Source: UBA1930 sp943371535 (GTDB taxonomy: Bacteria; Bacteroidota; Bacteroidia; Chitinophagales; Chitinophagaceae). From it: a stretch of DNA of 64,000 nucleotides. This document shows, piece by piece, positions 8,696-17,243 of the stretch. The stretch covers positions 124,001 to 188,000 of the forward strand of contig CALRVE020000001.1 in NCBI GenBank assembly GCA_943371535.1, read 5' to 3'. The position numbers and the translations under genes are program-made. The first letter of the stretch is position 1. Every line of letters starts with the position of its first letter. The notes beneath the pieces are model-generated. The model was given only the letters and a program-made list of their open reading frames with translations. It was not told the DNA's origin and did no database searches.

Positions 8696-9913
8696 TTATT
8701 TGTTTTTATGAGTAAGCTTGGCTGTGCTTTTTGATTGTAGAATAACTTCTTTTTTGTGGTCTTCTTTGGGCTTTTTAATAAAGCTTTGGTTCATGAATTT
8801 TAATAAACGAATTTCTTTTTCGTTCAACATTCTCCAATGACCTCTATCTACATTTTTCTTGGTAAGGTTGGCAAACATCACTCTATCTAATCCTTTAACA
8901 TCGTAACCCAAGTGTTCAAAAATTCTTCTTACAATTCTGTTTCTGCCACTGTGAATTTCAATGCCAATCAAGCTTTTATCGCTATTGTCTATATATGCAA
9001 CACTATCGGCATGTACAAATCCATCATCTAAAGTTACTCCTTCGGCAATGGCTTCTAAATCTTTTTTGGTAACAGGTTTATCTAATTTTACTTCGTAAAT
9101 TTTCTTTATTTCAAATGATGGATGCGTAAGCTGTTGGGCCAATTCTCCATCATTGGTTAAAAGTAATACACCTGTAGTATTTCTATCTAATCTTCCTACA
9201 GGATAAACCCTTTCTTGTGTAGCTCCTTTAATTAAATCTAATACTGTTTTTCTTCCTTCTGGATCTTTAGAAGTGGTGATATAATCTTTCGGTTTATTGA
9301 GTAAAATGTAAGTAAGGTTGTGCTGTAAAAATATTTTTTTGCCTTGCACTTTTACATCTTCGTTACCCAATACTCTGAAGCTAGGTTCTAATATTTTTTC
9401 TCCATTTACTACTACTAAACCTTTTTTAACCAATTCAGCAGCTTCTCTTCTTCCACAAACGCCACAATGTGCAATGAATTTATTTAAAGGCATTTGTTCG
9501 TTGCCCGAATTGCTTTTAATATTCAAAACTGTTTTTGGCGTTGCATTGCCAATTATTTCTTTATTGTTTTTTGTAACTACAAATTTTGTTGGAGATTTTT
9601 CACGACTAGTAACCGATTTGTTTTGATTGGGTGTCCAGCTTTTTAAAGCTTTTACTTCTGCTTCGTGTGCAGCATCTATTTTCTTGGTAGATTTTTGTTT
9701 GCTATCGTACCTGTTTTTATCAAACTTAGAAGGTTTTTTTAGATCTTCTTCACGTACAATTCCTCGAGCTTTATCTTGTTTTTTTCTTCTAGCTTCTTCG
9801 CCAGCTGCTCTTGCTGCTGCTTTAGCACTTCTTTTTTCCTGACGGAAGGCTTCTTTCTTAGCCGAACCCTTGGGTTCTTTATTAATAAACTTATCAAAGT
9901 TCTTACTACTCAT
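8696..9913 (-). CDS. RsuA/RluB-family rRNA pseudouridine synthase with long basic N-terminus
   Basis: The catalytic domain contains YPVGRLDRNTTGVLLLTNDG (catalytic Asp in GRLD). It is preceded by an S4 RNA-binding domain (MPLNKFIAHCGVCGRREAAE). About 145 residues before the S4 domain are very rich in Lys, Arg and Ala and look disordered; they probably bind RNA. The C-terminus is also basic. I prefer the ATG at 9913 (MSSKNFDKF) over a GTG at 10003, because the extra 30 residues are hydrophobic, not basic, and cross the promoter region. Basic extensions of this kind are common in RluB-like proteins of Bacteroidota. Confidence 0.92.
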   Translation of the reverse strand: MSSKNFDKFINKEPKGSAKKEAFRQEKRSAKAAARAAGEEARRKKQDKARGIVREEDLKKPSKFDKNRYDSKQKSTKKIDAAHEAEVKALKSWTPNQNKSVTSREKSPTKFVVTKNNKEIIGNATPKTVLNIKSNSGNEQMPLNKFIAHCGVCGRREAAELVKKGLVVVNGEKILEPSFRVLGNEDVKVQGKKIFLQHNLTYILLNKPKDYITTSKDPEGRKTVLDLIKGATQERVYPVGRLDRNTTGVLLLTNDGELAQQLTHPSFEIKKIYEVKLDKPVTKKDLEAIAEGVTLDDGFVHADSVAYIDNSDKSLIGIEIHSGRNRIVRRIFEHLGYDVKGLDRVMFANLTKKNVDRGHWRMLNEKEIRLLKFMNQSFIKKPKEDHKKEVILQSKSTAKLTHKNK

Positions 9914-10024
9914 AGTTTTATAATTTGCTGTTTTTACAACAGGTGAAATGCAAATGTAACTATTTGTAGGGTAGGCATTAAAAAAGAAAGTTGTATTGCT
10001 CACTTCAATACAACTTTCAATAAA

Positions 10025-10657
10025 TTATTTTGCTTGTCTTTTTCCCGGTTTAAACTGCTGCATTTTTTCTTGTTGTTCGCTGGTAAGAATACTTTGCAAG
10101 CTATTTTTTCTTTCAATAGCCAATTGCTGCATTTTATCTTTTCTCTCCATGCTACTCAAGTGTTCATTCTCTTTTATGGCTTTTGCTTTACTATGCAATT
10201 GTTCTTGCAAAGTTTTAATTTTTGCCACTTGATCATCTTTTAGTTCAAGTCTTATTTTCATTCTTTCAAGCATTGCAACGCTTTTTACTTGTCTGTTTTC
10301 ATCGGCTCTTTTTTTAGCTAATTCAATTTTTTGCTTTTGTTCTACAGTAAGTAAAGCTTGCATGTTAGTTTTACGTTCTTTTTCTAAACTTGCCAATTGC
10401 TTTTTAAACTCTCCCATCGTTATTTTATCGTTACTTTTTAGTTTCGATAATTTTTCATGAAAGTTTTTTTGAATTTCTTGAGCTTGCTTTTTTTGTTCTG
10501 TGGTCATGTTTATTGCATGAGCCATTTTACCTTTTGGGTGTTTTCTTGGTTCAATGCCTTGTTGTTTTGGATGTTTGTCTTGCATTTTACCATGTTGTGC
10601 ATAACCGGTACTTACTAAAGTAACAAAGGCTATTGCTGTGATGATTGATTTTTTCAT
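10025..10657 (-). CDS. Spy/CpxP-like periplasmic helical protein
   Basis: A 210-residue protein with a signal peptide (residues 1-20, cut near GYAQ) followed by Met-, Gln- and Lys-rich amphipathic helices. Two repeats of the form LTxxQKxK (MTTEQKKQAQEI, LTVEQKQKIEL, and LTSEQQEKMQQF near the end) match the LTxxQ motif of the Spy/CpxP superfamily. In Proteobacteria such proteins are ATP-independent chaperones or envelope-stress modulators; here the role is inferred from the fold only. No regulator is adjacent. Confidence 0.75.
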   Translation of the reverse strand: MKKSIITAIAFVTLVSTGYAQHGKMQDKHPKQQGIEPRKHPKGKMAHAINMTTEQKKQAQEIQKNFHEKLSKLKSNDKITMGEFKKQLASLEKERKTNMQALLTVEQKQKIELAKKRADENRQVKSVAMLERMKIRLELKDDQVAKIKTLQEQLHSKAKAIKENEHLSSMERKDKMQQLAIERKNSLQSILTSEQQEKMQQFKPGKRQAK

Positions 10658-10841
10658 GTTGCTTAATTTTATTTTGTTTTATACATTCATTGACCTGCCA
10701 CTGTGTACTTAGTTTAAAAACCATCCCTTGTAAATGTTTAAGTGGTAGTATGGCAGTTTAAATGGGCGAAGTAAATTTTCTGCTTATTAAATAATGAACT
10801 GTGCAATCAAACACTATTTTTGCACCATATAAATTGATGAT

Positions 10842-11855
10842 TTGAAGTATAGGTTTGTTATCTTTTTTCTGTTGGTATGTATTAACTTGTTGCAATCGCA
10901 AACCGATTCTTCAAGAAAAGATACTGTTACACCTGTAACACAAAAGCCAATTGTAATGCCAAAACCTATTGTGGTGAAACCGGCAGATACAACCATTGCA
11001 ACATCCACTGATTCTCTACCAATTATAGATTCTGTTCAATTAGCCTATCAAGATTCGTTACAAAAAGATTCATTGGCTAAAGTTGTTGCATTACAAAAGC
11101 CAGTTCAAAAATTAATAGATACATCTACCTATGCATCTATAATGTATCATCCCTATATTCCCTATAATACAACAAAATTATTTAAGGTAACACAGTACAG
11201 AAATAGTAATCAAAACAATTATTTATTCTATGCTTTATTAGGTTTAGTTGTAATAATTGCTTTCATACGAGTGAGTTTTCCAAAATATTTTCAAAGTTTA
11301 TTTCAACTTTTTGCACAAACTTCTTTTCGGCAAAAACAAACCAAAGAACAATTGTCGCAAGACAATTTAGCCTCATTATTAATGAACTTTTTATTTGTAT
11401 TAAGCATTGGTATGTTTATTACACTTGTAGCCAGTAAATACAATTGGGTAAGTATAGATTTTTGGTGGTTATACATGTATTGTTGTAGTTTATTGGCAGC
11501 TATTTATTTGGTAAAATATTTGTTTTTACTGTTTAGTGGCTGGGTATTTAATGTAGAGCCAGCAACCAACACCTATTTGTTTGTTGTTTTTTTAGTGAAT
11601 AAAGTATTAGGGGTAATTAGTATACCTTTTATATTAATTGTAGCATTTTCGGCCCCCAAAATTGTTACTGTTGCATTAACAATTATCACCATTGTAATTA
11701 TTTTATTATTGATTTACAGATATGTGGCAAGCTTGGGGACAATTCGCAGATCACTGAAAGTAAATGCCTTACATTTTTTTCTTTACCTTTGTGCCGTTGA
11801 AGTTTTACCATTATTATTAATGTATAAAGCTTTTTTCAATTTTATAAAAGATTAG
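10842..11855 (+). CDS. DUF4271 membrane protein
   Basis: A 337-residue integral membrane protein. It begins with a TTG codon (no in-frame ATG nearby) and a signal-like segment. A low-complexity periplasmic stretch of Lys, Pro, Thr and Asp (about residues 20-85) follows, then about six to seven hydrophobic segments from residue 125 onward. I recognise it as the DUF4271 family, which in Bacteroidota is regularly found next to hemD, as it is here (30-base gap). Its molecular role is not known; the linkage hints at tetrapyrrole metabolism or envelope function. Confidence 0.8.
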   Translation: MKYRFVIFFLLVCINLLQSQTDSSRKDTVTPVTQKPIVMPKPIVVKPADTTIATSTDSLPIIDSVQLAYQDSLQKDSLAKVVALQKPVQKLIDTSTYASIMYHPYIPYNTTKLFKVTQYRNSNQNNYLFYALLGLVVIIAFIRVSFPKYFQSLFQLFAQTSFRQKQTKEQLSQDNLASLLMNFLFVLSIGMFITLVASKYNWVSIDFWWLYMYCCSLLAAIYLVKYLFLLFSGWVFNVEPATNTYLFVVFLVNKVLGVISIPFILIVAFSAPKIVTVALTIITIVIILLLIYRYVASLGTIRRSLKVNALHFFLYLCAVEVLPLLLMYKAFFNFIKD

Positions 11856-11885
11856 CAAAAATTAGATTAAATACAGAACAAAAGC

Positions 11886-12680
11886 ATGGCAAAATCCGGA
11901 GCTAATATTTCAGCTAATTCAAAATCAGCGATGAGAATTTTAATATCTCAGCCACGCCCAGAGAGTGAAAAGTCGCCCTACTTCGATCTTGAACGTAAAT
12001 ATCAAGTAGAGCTTGTTTTCACTCCATTTATTAAATTAGATGGTATTACAGCTAAAGAATTCAGAAAACAAAAAATTGATATTGCATCTTTTTCTGCTGT
12101 AATTTTTACTAGCCGAAATGCAATTGATCATTTCTTTAGAACCTGTGAAGAAATGAAGGTGAGTATTAATCAAGACACTAAATATTTCTGTATTACCGAA
12201 GCGGTTGCTTTATATCTGCAAAAATTTATTTTGTACAGAAAACGTAAGGTTTTTTATGGTGCCGATGGAACCAATAAAAGCATGTTCGATGTAATTAATA
12301 AACATAAAGAAAACGAAAAGTTTTTGTATGTGTGTAGCGAAAATCAGCAAGACAATGAAATTTGTGGTTGGTTAAAAAATCATAATTGTGAGTATGCATT
12401 GGCGTTTATGTATAGAACAATTAGTAACGATATTACTTCGGTTTTTACTAAAAAAGATTACGATGTAATATGCTTTTTCACTCCAAGTGGCGTAAAAAGT
12501 TTGTTCGATAATTTTCCAAAATTTAAACAAAATGGTACAGTTATAGGTGCATTTGGCAGTAATACCTCAAAAGCTGTTGAAGAAGCAGGCTTGCAATTAC
12601 AAATAAAAGCACCAGCACCAATGGCACCCAGTATGATTACAGCTTTGGATAAATTTTTGGCCGAAAAAATAAAAAAATAA
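11886..12680 (+). CDS. hemD: Uroporphyrinogen-III synthase
   Basis: It closes and inverts ring D of hydroxymethylbilane to make uroporphyrinogen III, the branch point for heme and siroheme. The 264-residue protein shows the two-lobe pattern of the family: ILISQPRPESEKSPYF near the start, VIFTSRNAIDHFF in lobe one, and DVICFFTPSGVKSLF plus IGAFGSNTSKAVEEAG in lobe two. Sequence conservation is low in this family, so the call also rests on the DUF4271 neighbour. An ATG at 11931 (MRILISQ) is an alternative start. A strong terminator follows. Confidence 0.9.
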   Translation: MAKSGANISANSKSAMRILISQPRPESEKSPYFDLERKYQVELVFTPFIKLDGITAKEFRKQKIDIASFSAVIFTSRNAIDHFFRTCEEMKVSINQDTKYFCITEAVALYLQKFILYRKRKVFYGADGTNKSMFDVINKHKENEKFLYVCSENQQDNEICGWLKNHNCEYALAFMYRTISNDITSVFTKKDYDVICFFTPSGVKSLFDNFPKFKQNGTVIGAFGSNTSKAVEEAGLQLQIKAPAPMAPSMITALDKFLAEKIKK

Positions 12681-12699
12681 TTTTCAAATTACTTTTATA

Positions 12700-12736
12700 A
12701 AAGCCTGTTAAAACCTTGGTTTTAGCAGGCTTTTTT
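12700..12736 (+). terminator. Rho-independent terminator after hemD
   Basis: AAGCCTG-t-TAAAACC, a two-base loop and GGTTTTA-g-CAGGCTT form a long hairpin followed by a T run. It closes the DUF4271-hemD unit. Confidence 0.9.
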
Positions 12737-12750
12737 CTTAAATCAATCAT

Positions 12751-14781
12751 ATGCATACCAATCGACTTATAAACGAAAGCTCACCCTATTTATTACAACA
12801 TGCACACAACCCAGTAAATTGGTTTCCATGGGGCGAAGAAGCATTAACAAAAGCAAAAGCAGAAAATAAACCTATTTTAGTGAGCATTGGCTATGCAGCT
12901 TGCCATTGGTGCCATGTAATGGAAAAAGAAAGTTTTGAAAATGAAGCAACTGCTGCTATCATGAATGAACATTTTATTAATATTAAAATTGATAGAGAAG
13001 AACGCCCAGATTTAGATCATATTTACATGGATGCTGTTCAAGCAATTTCAGGAAGTGGTGGTTGGCCATTGAATGTATTTTTAACACCCGATTGTAAACC
13101 ATTTTTTGGTGGAACTTATTTTCCGCCAGTAAAAGCGTACAATAGAAATAGCTGGACAGAAGTGCTTTTAAATATTGCAAAAGCATTCACCGAAAGGCAT
13201 ACTGAAATTGAAGAACAGGCTAATAAATTAACCAATCATTTACTCAATGCCAACTTATTTGGTAATGTAAAAGCAGGTGCAAGCCATCATCTGTTTTCAG
13301 CAGAAACTGCACAAATTATTGCCGATAATATTTTAAAACAGGCCGATACTACTTGGGGCGGTTTTGGCAATGCTCCAAAATTTCCACAAACATTTTCTAT
13401 TCAGTATCTATTAAGGCATTATCACTTTACAAAACATGAACCATCGTTGCAACAAGCTTTATTGAGTTTAGATAAAATGATTGCTGGTGGCATTTACGAT
13501 CAAATTGGAGGTGGCTTTGCACGTTATAGTACCGATGCTCAATGGCTTGCACCTCATTTTGAAAAAATGTTGTACGACAATGCTTTATTAATAGGTGTTT
13601 TAAGCGAAGCATATCAACTAACAAAAAATACAGCTTATGCAACCATTATCCATCAAACATTGGGTTTTATTGAAAGAGAAATGACGCATGAATTAGGTGG
13701 ATTTTTTAGTGCTTTAGATGCCGATAGTGAAGGCGTTGAGGGTAAATTTTATACATGGAGTTTACAAGAAATTGAAGCAATTTTAGGTGATAATGCACAG
13801 CTATATTTAAAGTTTTATGAAATTACAAAAGAAGGCAACTGGGAACATACCAATATACTTTGGGTAACTAAATCATATCAAGAATTTGCATTGGAAAATA
13901 GTTTAACAGAAGAAGAATTGACTATTTTTTTAGAACAATGCAACAATCAATTATTAGCAGAAAGAAACAAAAGAATCCGTCCAGCATTAGACGATAAAAT
14001 TTTATTGGGTTGGAATGCATTAATGATTACTGCTTATTGCAAAGCTTATGCAGCAACGGCCAATGAAAAATATAAACAAATTGCTATCGCTAACATTGCA
14101 TTTTTGGAAGAAAAATTTATACAGTTAGATGGTAGTTGGTACCATACCTATAAAAATAATCAAGCTAAAATTCCAGCATTTTTAGACGATTATGCGTACA
14201 CTATACAATGCTATATTCATTTACAAGAGATTACGGGTAATCAAGTATATTTAGAAAAAGCAGCTACAATAACCAGTTATGTAATTGAACATTTTAGCGA
14301 TGAGGGTGGACTTTTTTATTATACTCATCAAAATCAAAACGATATTATTGTTCGAAAAAAAGAAGTGTACGATGGTGCAACACCTAGTGGAAATGCTGTT
14401 ATGGCTATTAATTTGGCTTATTTAGGGGTGATATTTAATAATATACATTGGCAAGAAAGAGCCGATAATAATTGTATTTTATTAAATAATGCACTAACAA
14501 AATATCCAACTTCATTTGGCGTTTGGGCTAGTTTTTTGCAACAAAAAGTAGTTGGATTAAAAGAAATTGTTATAACAGGAAAAAATTTTACGCAATCGTT
14601 GTCGCTTATAAATCAATCATATATACCAAATAAAGTCATCCAAAGTACCGATTTTGAAAAAAATAATTTTCCTTTATTGGCAAATAAGTTAATAAAAGCA
14701 GAAAATACCTTTTATTTGTGCAAAAATTATAGCTGCTTAGAACCTACTAATAATTTAGAGTCGTTTTTAGCAATTATGTAA
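12751..14781 (+). CDS. Thioredoxin-domain protein of the YyaL/DUF255 family
   Basis: 676 residues. The N-terminal 160 residues are a DsbH-like thioredoxin domain with the CHWC motif (AACHWCHVMEKESF, about residues 50-63) and the strongly conserved opening NRLINESSPYLLQHAHNPVNW. The rest is an alpha/alpha six-hairpin domain resembling glycoside hydrolase or epimerase toroids (GGFGNAPKFPQ, GGIYDQIGGGFARYSTD). Homologues include Bacillus YyaL and human SPATA20. The biochemical role is unresolved; a redox or sugar-related function is inferred from folds only. No signal peptide is present. It starts just after the hemD terminator. Confidence 0.93.
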   Translation: MHTNRLINESSPYLLQHAHNPVNWFPWGEEALTKAKAENKPILVSIGYAACHWCHVMEKESFENEATAAIMNEHFINIKIDREERPDLDHIYMDAVQAISGSGGWPLNVFLTPDCKPFFGGTYFPPVKAYNRNSWTEVLLNIAKAFTERHTEIEEQANKLTNHLLNANLFGNVKAGASHHLFSAETAQIIADNILKQADTTWGGFGNAPKFPQTFSIQYLLRHYHFTKHEPSLQQALLSLDKMIAGGIYDQIGGGFARYSTDAQWLAPHFEKMLYDNALLIGVLSEAYQLTKNTAYATIIHQTLGFIEREMTHELGGFFSALDADSEGVEGKFYTWSLQEIEAILGDNAQLYLKFYEITKEGNWEHTNILWVTKSYQEFALENSLTEEELTIFLEQCNNQLLAERNKRIRPALDDKILLGWNALMITAYCKAYAATANEKYKQIAIANIAFLEEKFIQLDGSWYHTYKNNQAKIPAFLDDYAYTIQCYIHLQEITGNQVYLEKAATITSYVIEHFSDEGGLFYYTHQNQNDIIVRKKEVYDGATPSGNAVMAINLAYLGVIFNNIHWQERADNNCILLNNALTKYPTSFGVWASFLQQKVVGLKEIVITGKNFTQSLSLINQSYIPNKVIQSTDFEKNNFPLLANKLIKAENTFYLCKNYSCLEPTNNLESFLAIM

Positions 14782-14887
14782 CAATGTAAATGTTTAATTT
14801 GGCTGCTCAAACTAAATGGTAGATGGGTTAAACTTTACATGAATACGTTTTTTTAGGCAATAAATGCGAAACTCTAGCGTTTATGAG

Positions 14888-14909
14888 TACCCAAAAGTGG
14901 GTATTTTTT
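14888..14909 (+). terminator. Probable terminator after the YyaL-family gene
   Basis: TACCC, a six-base loop and GGGTA are followed by six T. It lies about 107 bases after the stop and just before the gldK promoter, separating the two transcription units. The stem is short. Confidence 0.55.
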
Positions 14910-14918
14910 AAAAAATAG

Positions 14919-14948
14919 TTGTTTCAAAAACATAATTTTATATATTTG
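14919..14948 (+). promoter_or_regulatory. Bacteroidota-type promoter of gldKLMN
   Basis: TTG at 14919-14921 and TATATTTG at 14941-14948 are separated by 19 bases, matching the -33 TTTG / -7 TAnnTTTG promoter of Bacteroidota sigma factor. The gldK ATG is at 14977. Confidence 0.7.
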
Positions 14949-14976
14949 TTCACTACCCTTCAATCATTTTAGTAGA

Positions 14977-16272
14977 ATGAGAAATAGATTTAGTGTTTTC
15001 CTGTTACCAGCATTACTAATTAGTATGGTGGCTTGTAACAAAAAAAGTAAGGTGAAAGGAACACCTGATAATGGTCAGTTAATGGGCGAAGCTCCAGCTG
15101 CAAAACCAAGTGCCGGTAGGCCTTTTGGTATGGTATACGTACCTCCAGGGACATTTCATATGGGTCCTAGTGACGAAGACGTTAACTTCAACTACACAGC
15201 AAGAAACAAACAAGTTTCTATCAATGGTTTTTGGATGGACGCTACCGAAATCACCAATAATGAATATCGTCAATTTGTAAATTGGACTAGAGATTCTATT
15301 GCACTAAAAGAACTTGGTTTTGTAAAAACTACAAGTGGTGGTGGTGGAAGCGATTCTGCTGTTGCAGTTGATTGGTCTAAGAGAAAAGATATAAAATTTG
15401 ATCAGGCATCTTTAGAAAAATTAGGTAATAAATTAATGATTGATGCACCTGATAGATTGTATGGTAAAGTAGAAGTAGATCCTAAGAAAATTGTTTATCA
15501 TATCGAGTACTTTGATATGAGAGAAGCAGCTAAATTGGAAAATAAAGACGCTAAGCGTAAAACTTTCATTAAAAAGTTCGATCAACAAATTTATCCTGAT
15601 ACATTGGTTTGGATGAGAGATTTCTCTTATTCTTATAATGATCCAATGGCTAAGAGATATTATTCTCACCCATCTTTTGGTAACTATCCAGTAGTTGGTA
15701 TAAGTTGGAAGCAAGCTGTTGCTTTCTGTCATTGGAGAACACACTATCAAAATAGTTTCTTAGAGAAAAAGAAAAGAGCTGTTGAAAGTGATTTTAGATT
15801 ACCAAGCGAAGCAGAATGGGAATATGCTGCTCGTGGCGGAAGAACAAATTCAATGTTTCCGTGGGGTAACTATTATTTAAGAAATAAAAAAGGTTGTTTA
15901 TTAGCTAACTTTAAACCTGGCAGAGGTAACTATCCTGAAGATGGTGGATTTTACACTGTTAGAGCAGACGCATATTGGCCAAATGATTATGGCTTATATA
16001 ATATGTCTGGTAACGTAGCAGAGTGGACTGAATCATATTTCTATGAGGGGGCTTATAATCTTATTCATGATATGAATCCGGATGTTCGTTACGATGCAAA
16101 AGACGAAGATCCTCCAAGAATGAAAAGAAAAGTTGTAAGAGGTGGTAGCTGGAAAGACGTAGGCTATTATTTACAAACTGGTACTAGATCTTATGAGTAT
16201 CAAGATACATCAAAATCGTACATCGGGTTTCGTTGTGTAATTGATTTAGCTCCAAGAGCAAGTAAAAAATAA
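14977..16272 (+). CDS. gldK: Gliding/T9SS lipoprotein GldK
   Basis: GldK is an outer-membrane lipoprotein that with GldN forms the periplasmic ring of the type IX secretion system. The 431-residue protein starts with a lipoprotein signal ending in the cysteine C20 (SMVACN). It then folds as a formylglycine-generating-enzyme-like domain (PFGMVYVPPGTFHMG, EITNNEYRQFVNW, FRLPSEAEWEYAARGG, GNVAEWTES, VVRGGSW). The family uses this fold structurally rather than catalytically. It is the first gene of gldKLMN, with a promoter just upstream and a 142-base gap before gldL. Confidence 0.96.
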   Translation: MRNRFSVFLLPALLISMVACNKKSKVKGTPDNGQLMGEAPAAKPSAGRPFGMVYVPPGTFHMGPSDEDVNFNYTARNKQVSINGFWMDATEITNNEYRQFVNWTRDSIALKELGFVKTTSGGGGSDSAVAVDWSKRKDIKFDQASLEKLGNKLMIDAPDRLYGKVEVDPKKIVYHIEYFDMREAAKLENKDAKRKTFIKKFDQQIYPDTLVWMRDFSYSYNDPMAKRYYSHPSFGNYPVVGISWKQAVAFCHWRTHYQNSFLEKKKRAVESDFRLPSEAEWEYAARGGRTNSMFPWGNYYLRNKKGCLLANFKPGRGNYPEDGGFYTVRADAYWPNDYGLYNMSGNVAEWTESYFYEGAYNLIHDMNPDVRYDAKDEDPPRMKRKVVRGGSWKDVGYYLQTGTRSYEYQDTSKSYIGFRCVIDLAPRASKK

Positions 16273-16414
16273 TTTAGTAAACTCACTTATCGACAAATTT
16301 TTAAAGAAACTTATTGATATACTTCGCCTTTCGCTTACGTAAGGAGGTGTGTCTATGTTTTCCTATATTTTAATTTAAAAAATCAACTTCAAAAAACACT
16401 TAAAACTGTAAAAA

Positions 16415-17179
16415 ATGGCAGCAAAAATTCCTCCTAAAGTAGGCAAATTCGTTGACGTATTAGTTTCTGTAGCGGCGGCTATCGTATTATTCGGGGCTCT
16501 TCAAAAATTAATGCACACTAAACTAGCAGATTTATTCTTACAAATTGGTCTATACTCAGAAGCCATTATCTTCTTAGGTTATGGTGTTTTATATATGATT
16601 TACCCTGCAATGGATGAACATGAAGTACATGTTCCAGGTTTAGAAGCAGAAAAAGGTAATCCAGCTTTAAAAACGATGGAAAAAATGTTGGCTGAAGCTG
16701 ATATTACTCCAACTAACTTAAGTAAATTAAGTTCTGGTTTCCAAAAATTAGGAACTACTGTATCTAACATGGGTGAAATTAGTGATGTTGTAAAATCAAC
16801 TGGCGATTTTTCTGCAAAAACTAAAGAGGCAGCAACTGCTTTAGGTTCTGTAGCTGTAGCTGTAAACCAAGCAACCCAATCTTTAGGTTCATTTAATGAA
16901 GCTTCTGAAAGTACCAAACAATTCCATGGTCAAGTTCAAGTGTTAACGAAGAATTTATCTTCTTTAAATACTATTTACGAATTAGAGTTACAAGAAAGTA
17001 ACAATCACTTAAAATCTTTAAACCAGTTTTATGGTAAGTTAGCACAAGCAAGTGCAGCTATGAATGGAACTGCAGAAGATGCTGAAAAAGCTAAACAACA
17101 AATTGCTGCATTAGCAGGAAACTTAACAAAGTTGAACGCTGTTTATGGCAATATGTTAAGTGCAATGGCTGGAAGATAA
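16415..17179 (+). CDS. gldL: T9SS inner-membrane motor protein GldL
   Basis: GldL forms with GldM the proton-driven rotary motor of T9SS and gliding. The 254-residue protein has two N-terminal membrane helices (about residues 13-33 and 38-62) and a long helical cytoplasmic tail. E49 in the second helix (YSEAIIF) coincides with the membrane glutamate reported as essential for proton coupling in the Flavobacterium homologue. The tail is rich in Ala, Gln, Ser and Thr with heptad-like spacing, as expected for a coiled coil. It has no signal peptide. gldM follows after a gap of 64 bases. Confidence 0.95.
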   Translation: MAAKIPPKVGKFVDVLVSVAAAIVLFGALQKLMHTKLADLFLQIGLYSEAIIFLGYGVLYMIYPAMDEHEVHVPGLEAEKGNPALKTMEKMLAEADITPTNLSKLSSGFQKLGTTVSNMGEISDVVKSTGDFSAKTKEAATALGSVAVAVNQATQSLGSFNEASESTKQFHGQVQVLTKNLSSLNTIYELELQESNNHLKSLNQFYGKLAQASAAMNGTAEDAEKAKQQIAALAGNLTKLNAVYGNMLSAMAGR

Positions 17180-17243
17180 TTCTTCAAAGGCTATTGTTTG
17201 TACTAAACCCTATTTGTAAATTATATTAATAAATTAAATACAC

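Noticed and set aside
16273..16414. Possible small gene or RNA between gldK and gldL
   Set aside because: Only a CTTACGTAAG palindrome and a weak stem are visible; no conserved RNA or coding signal could be supported.
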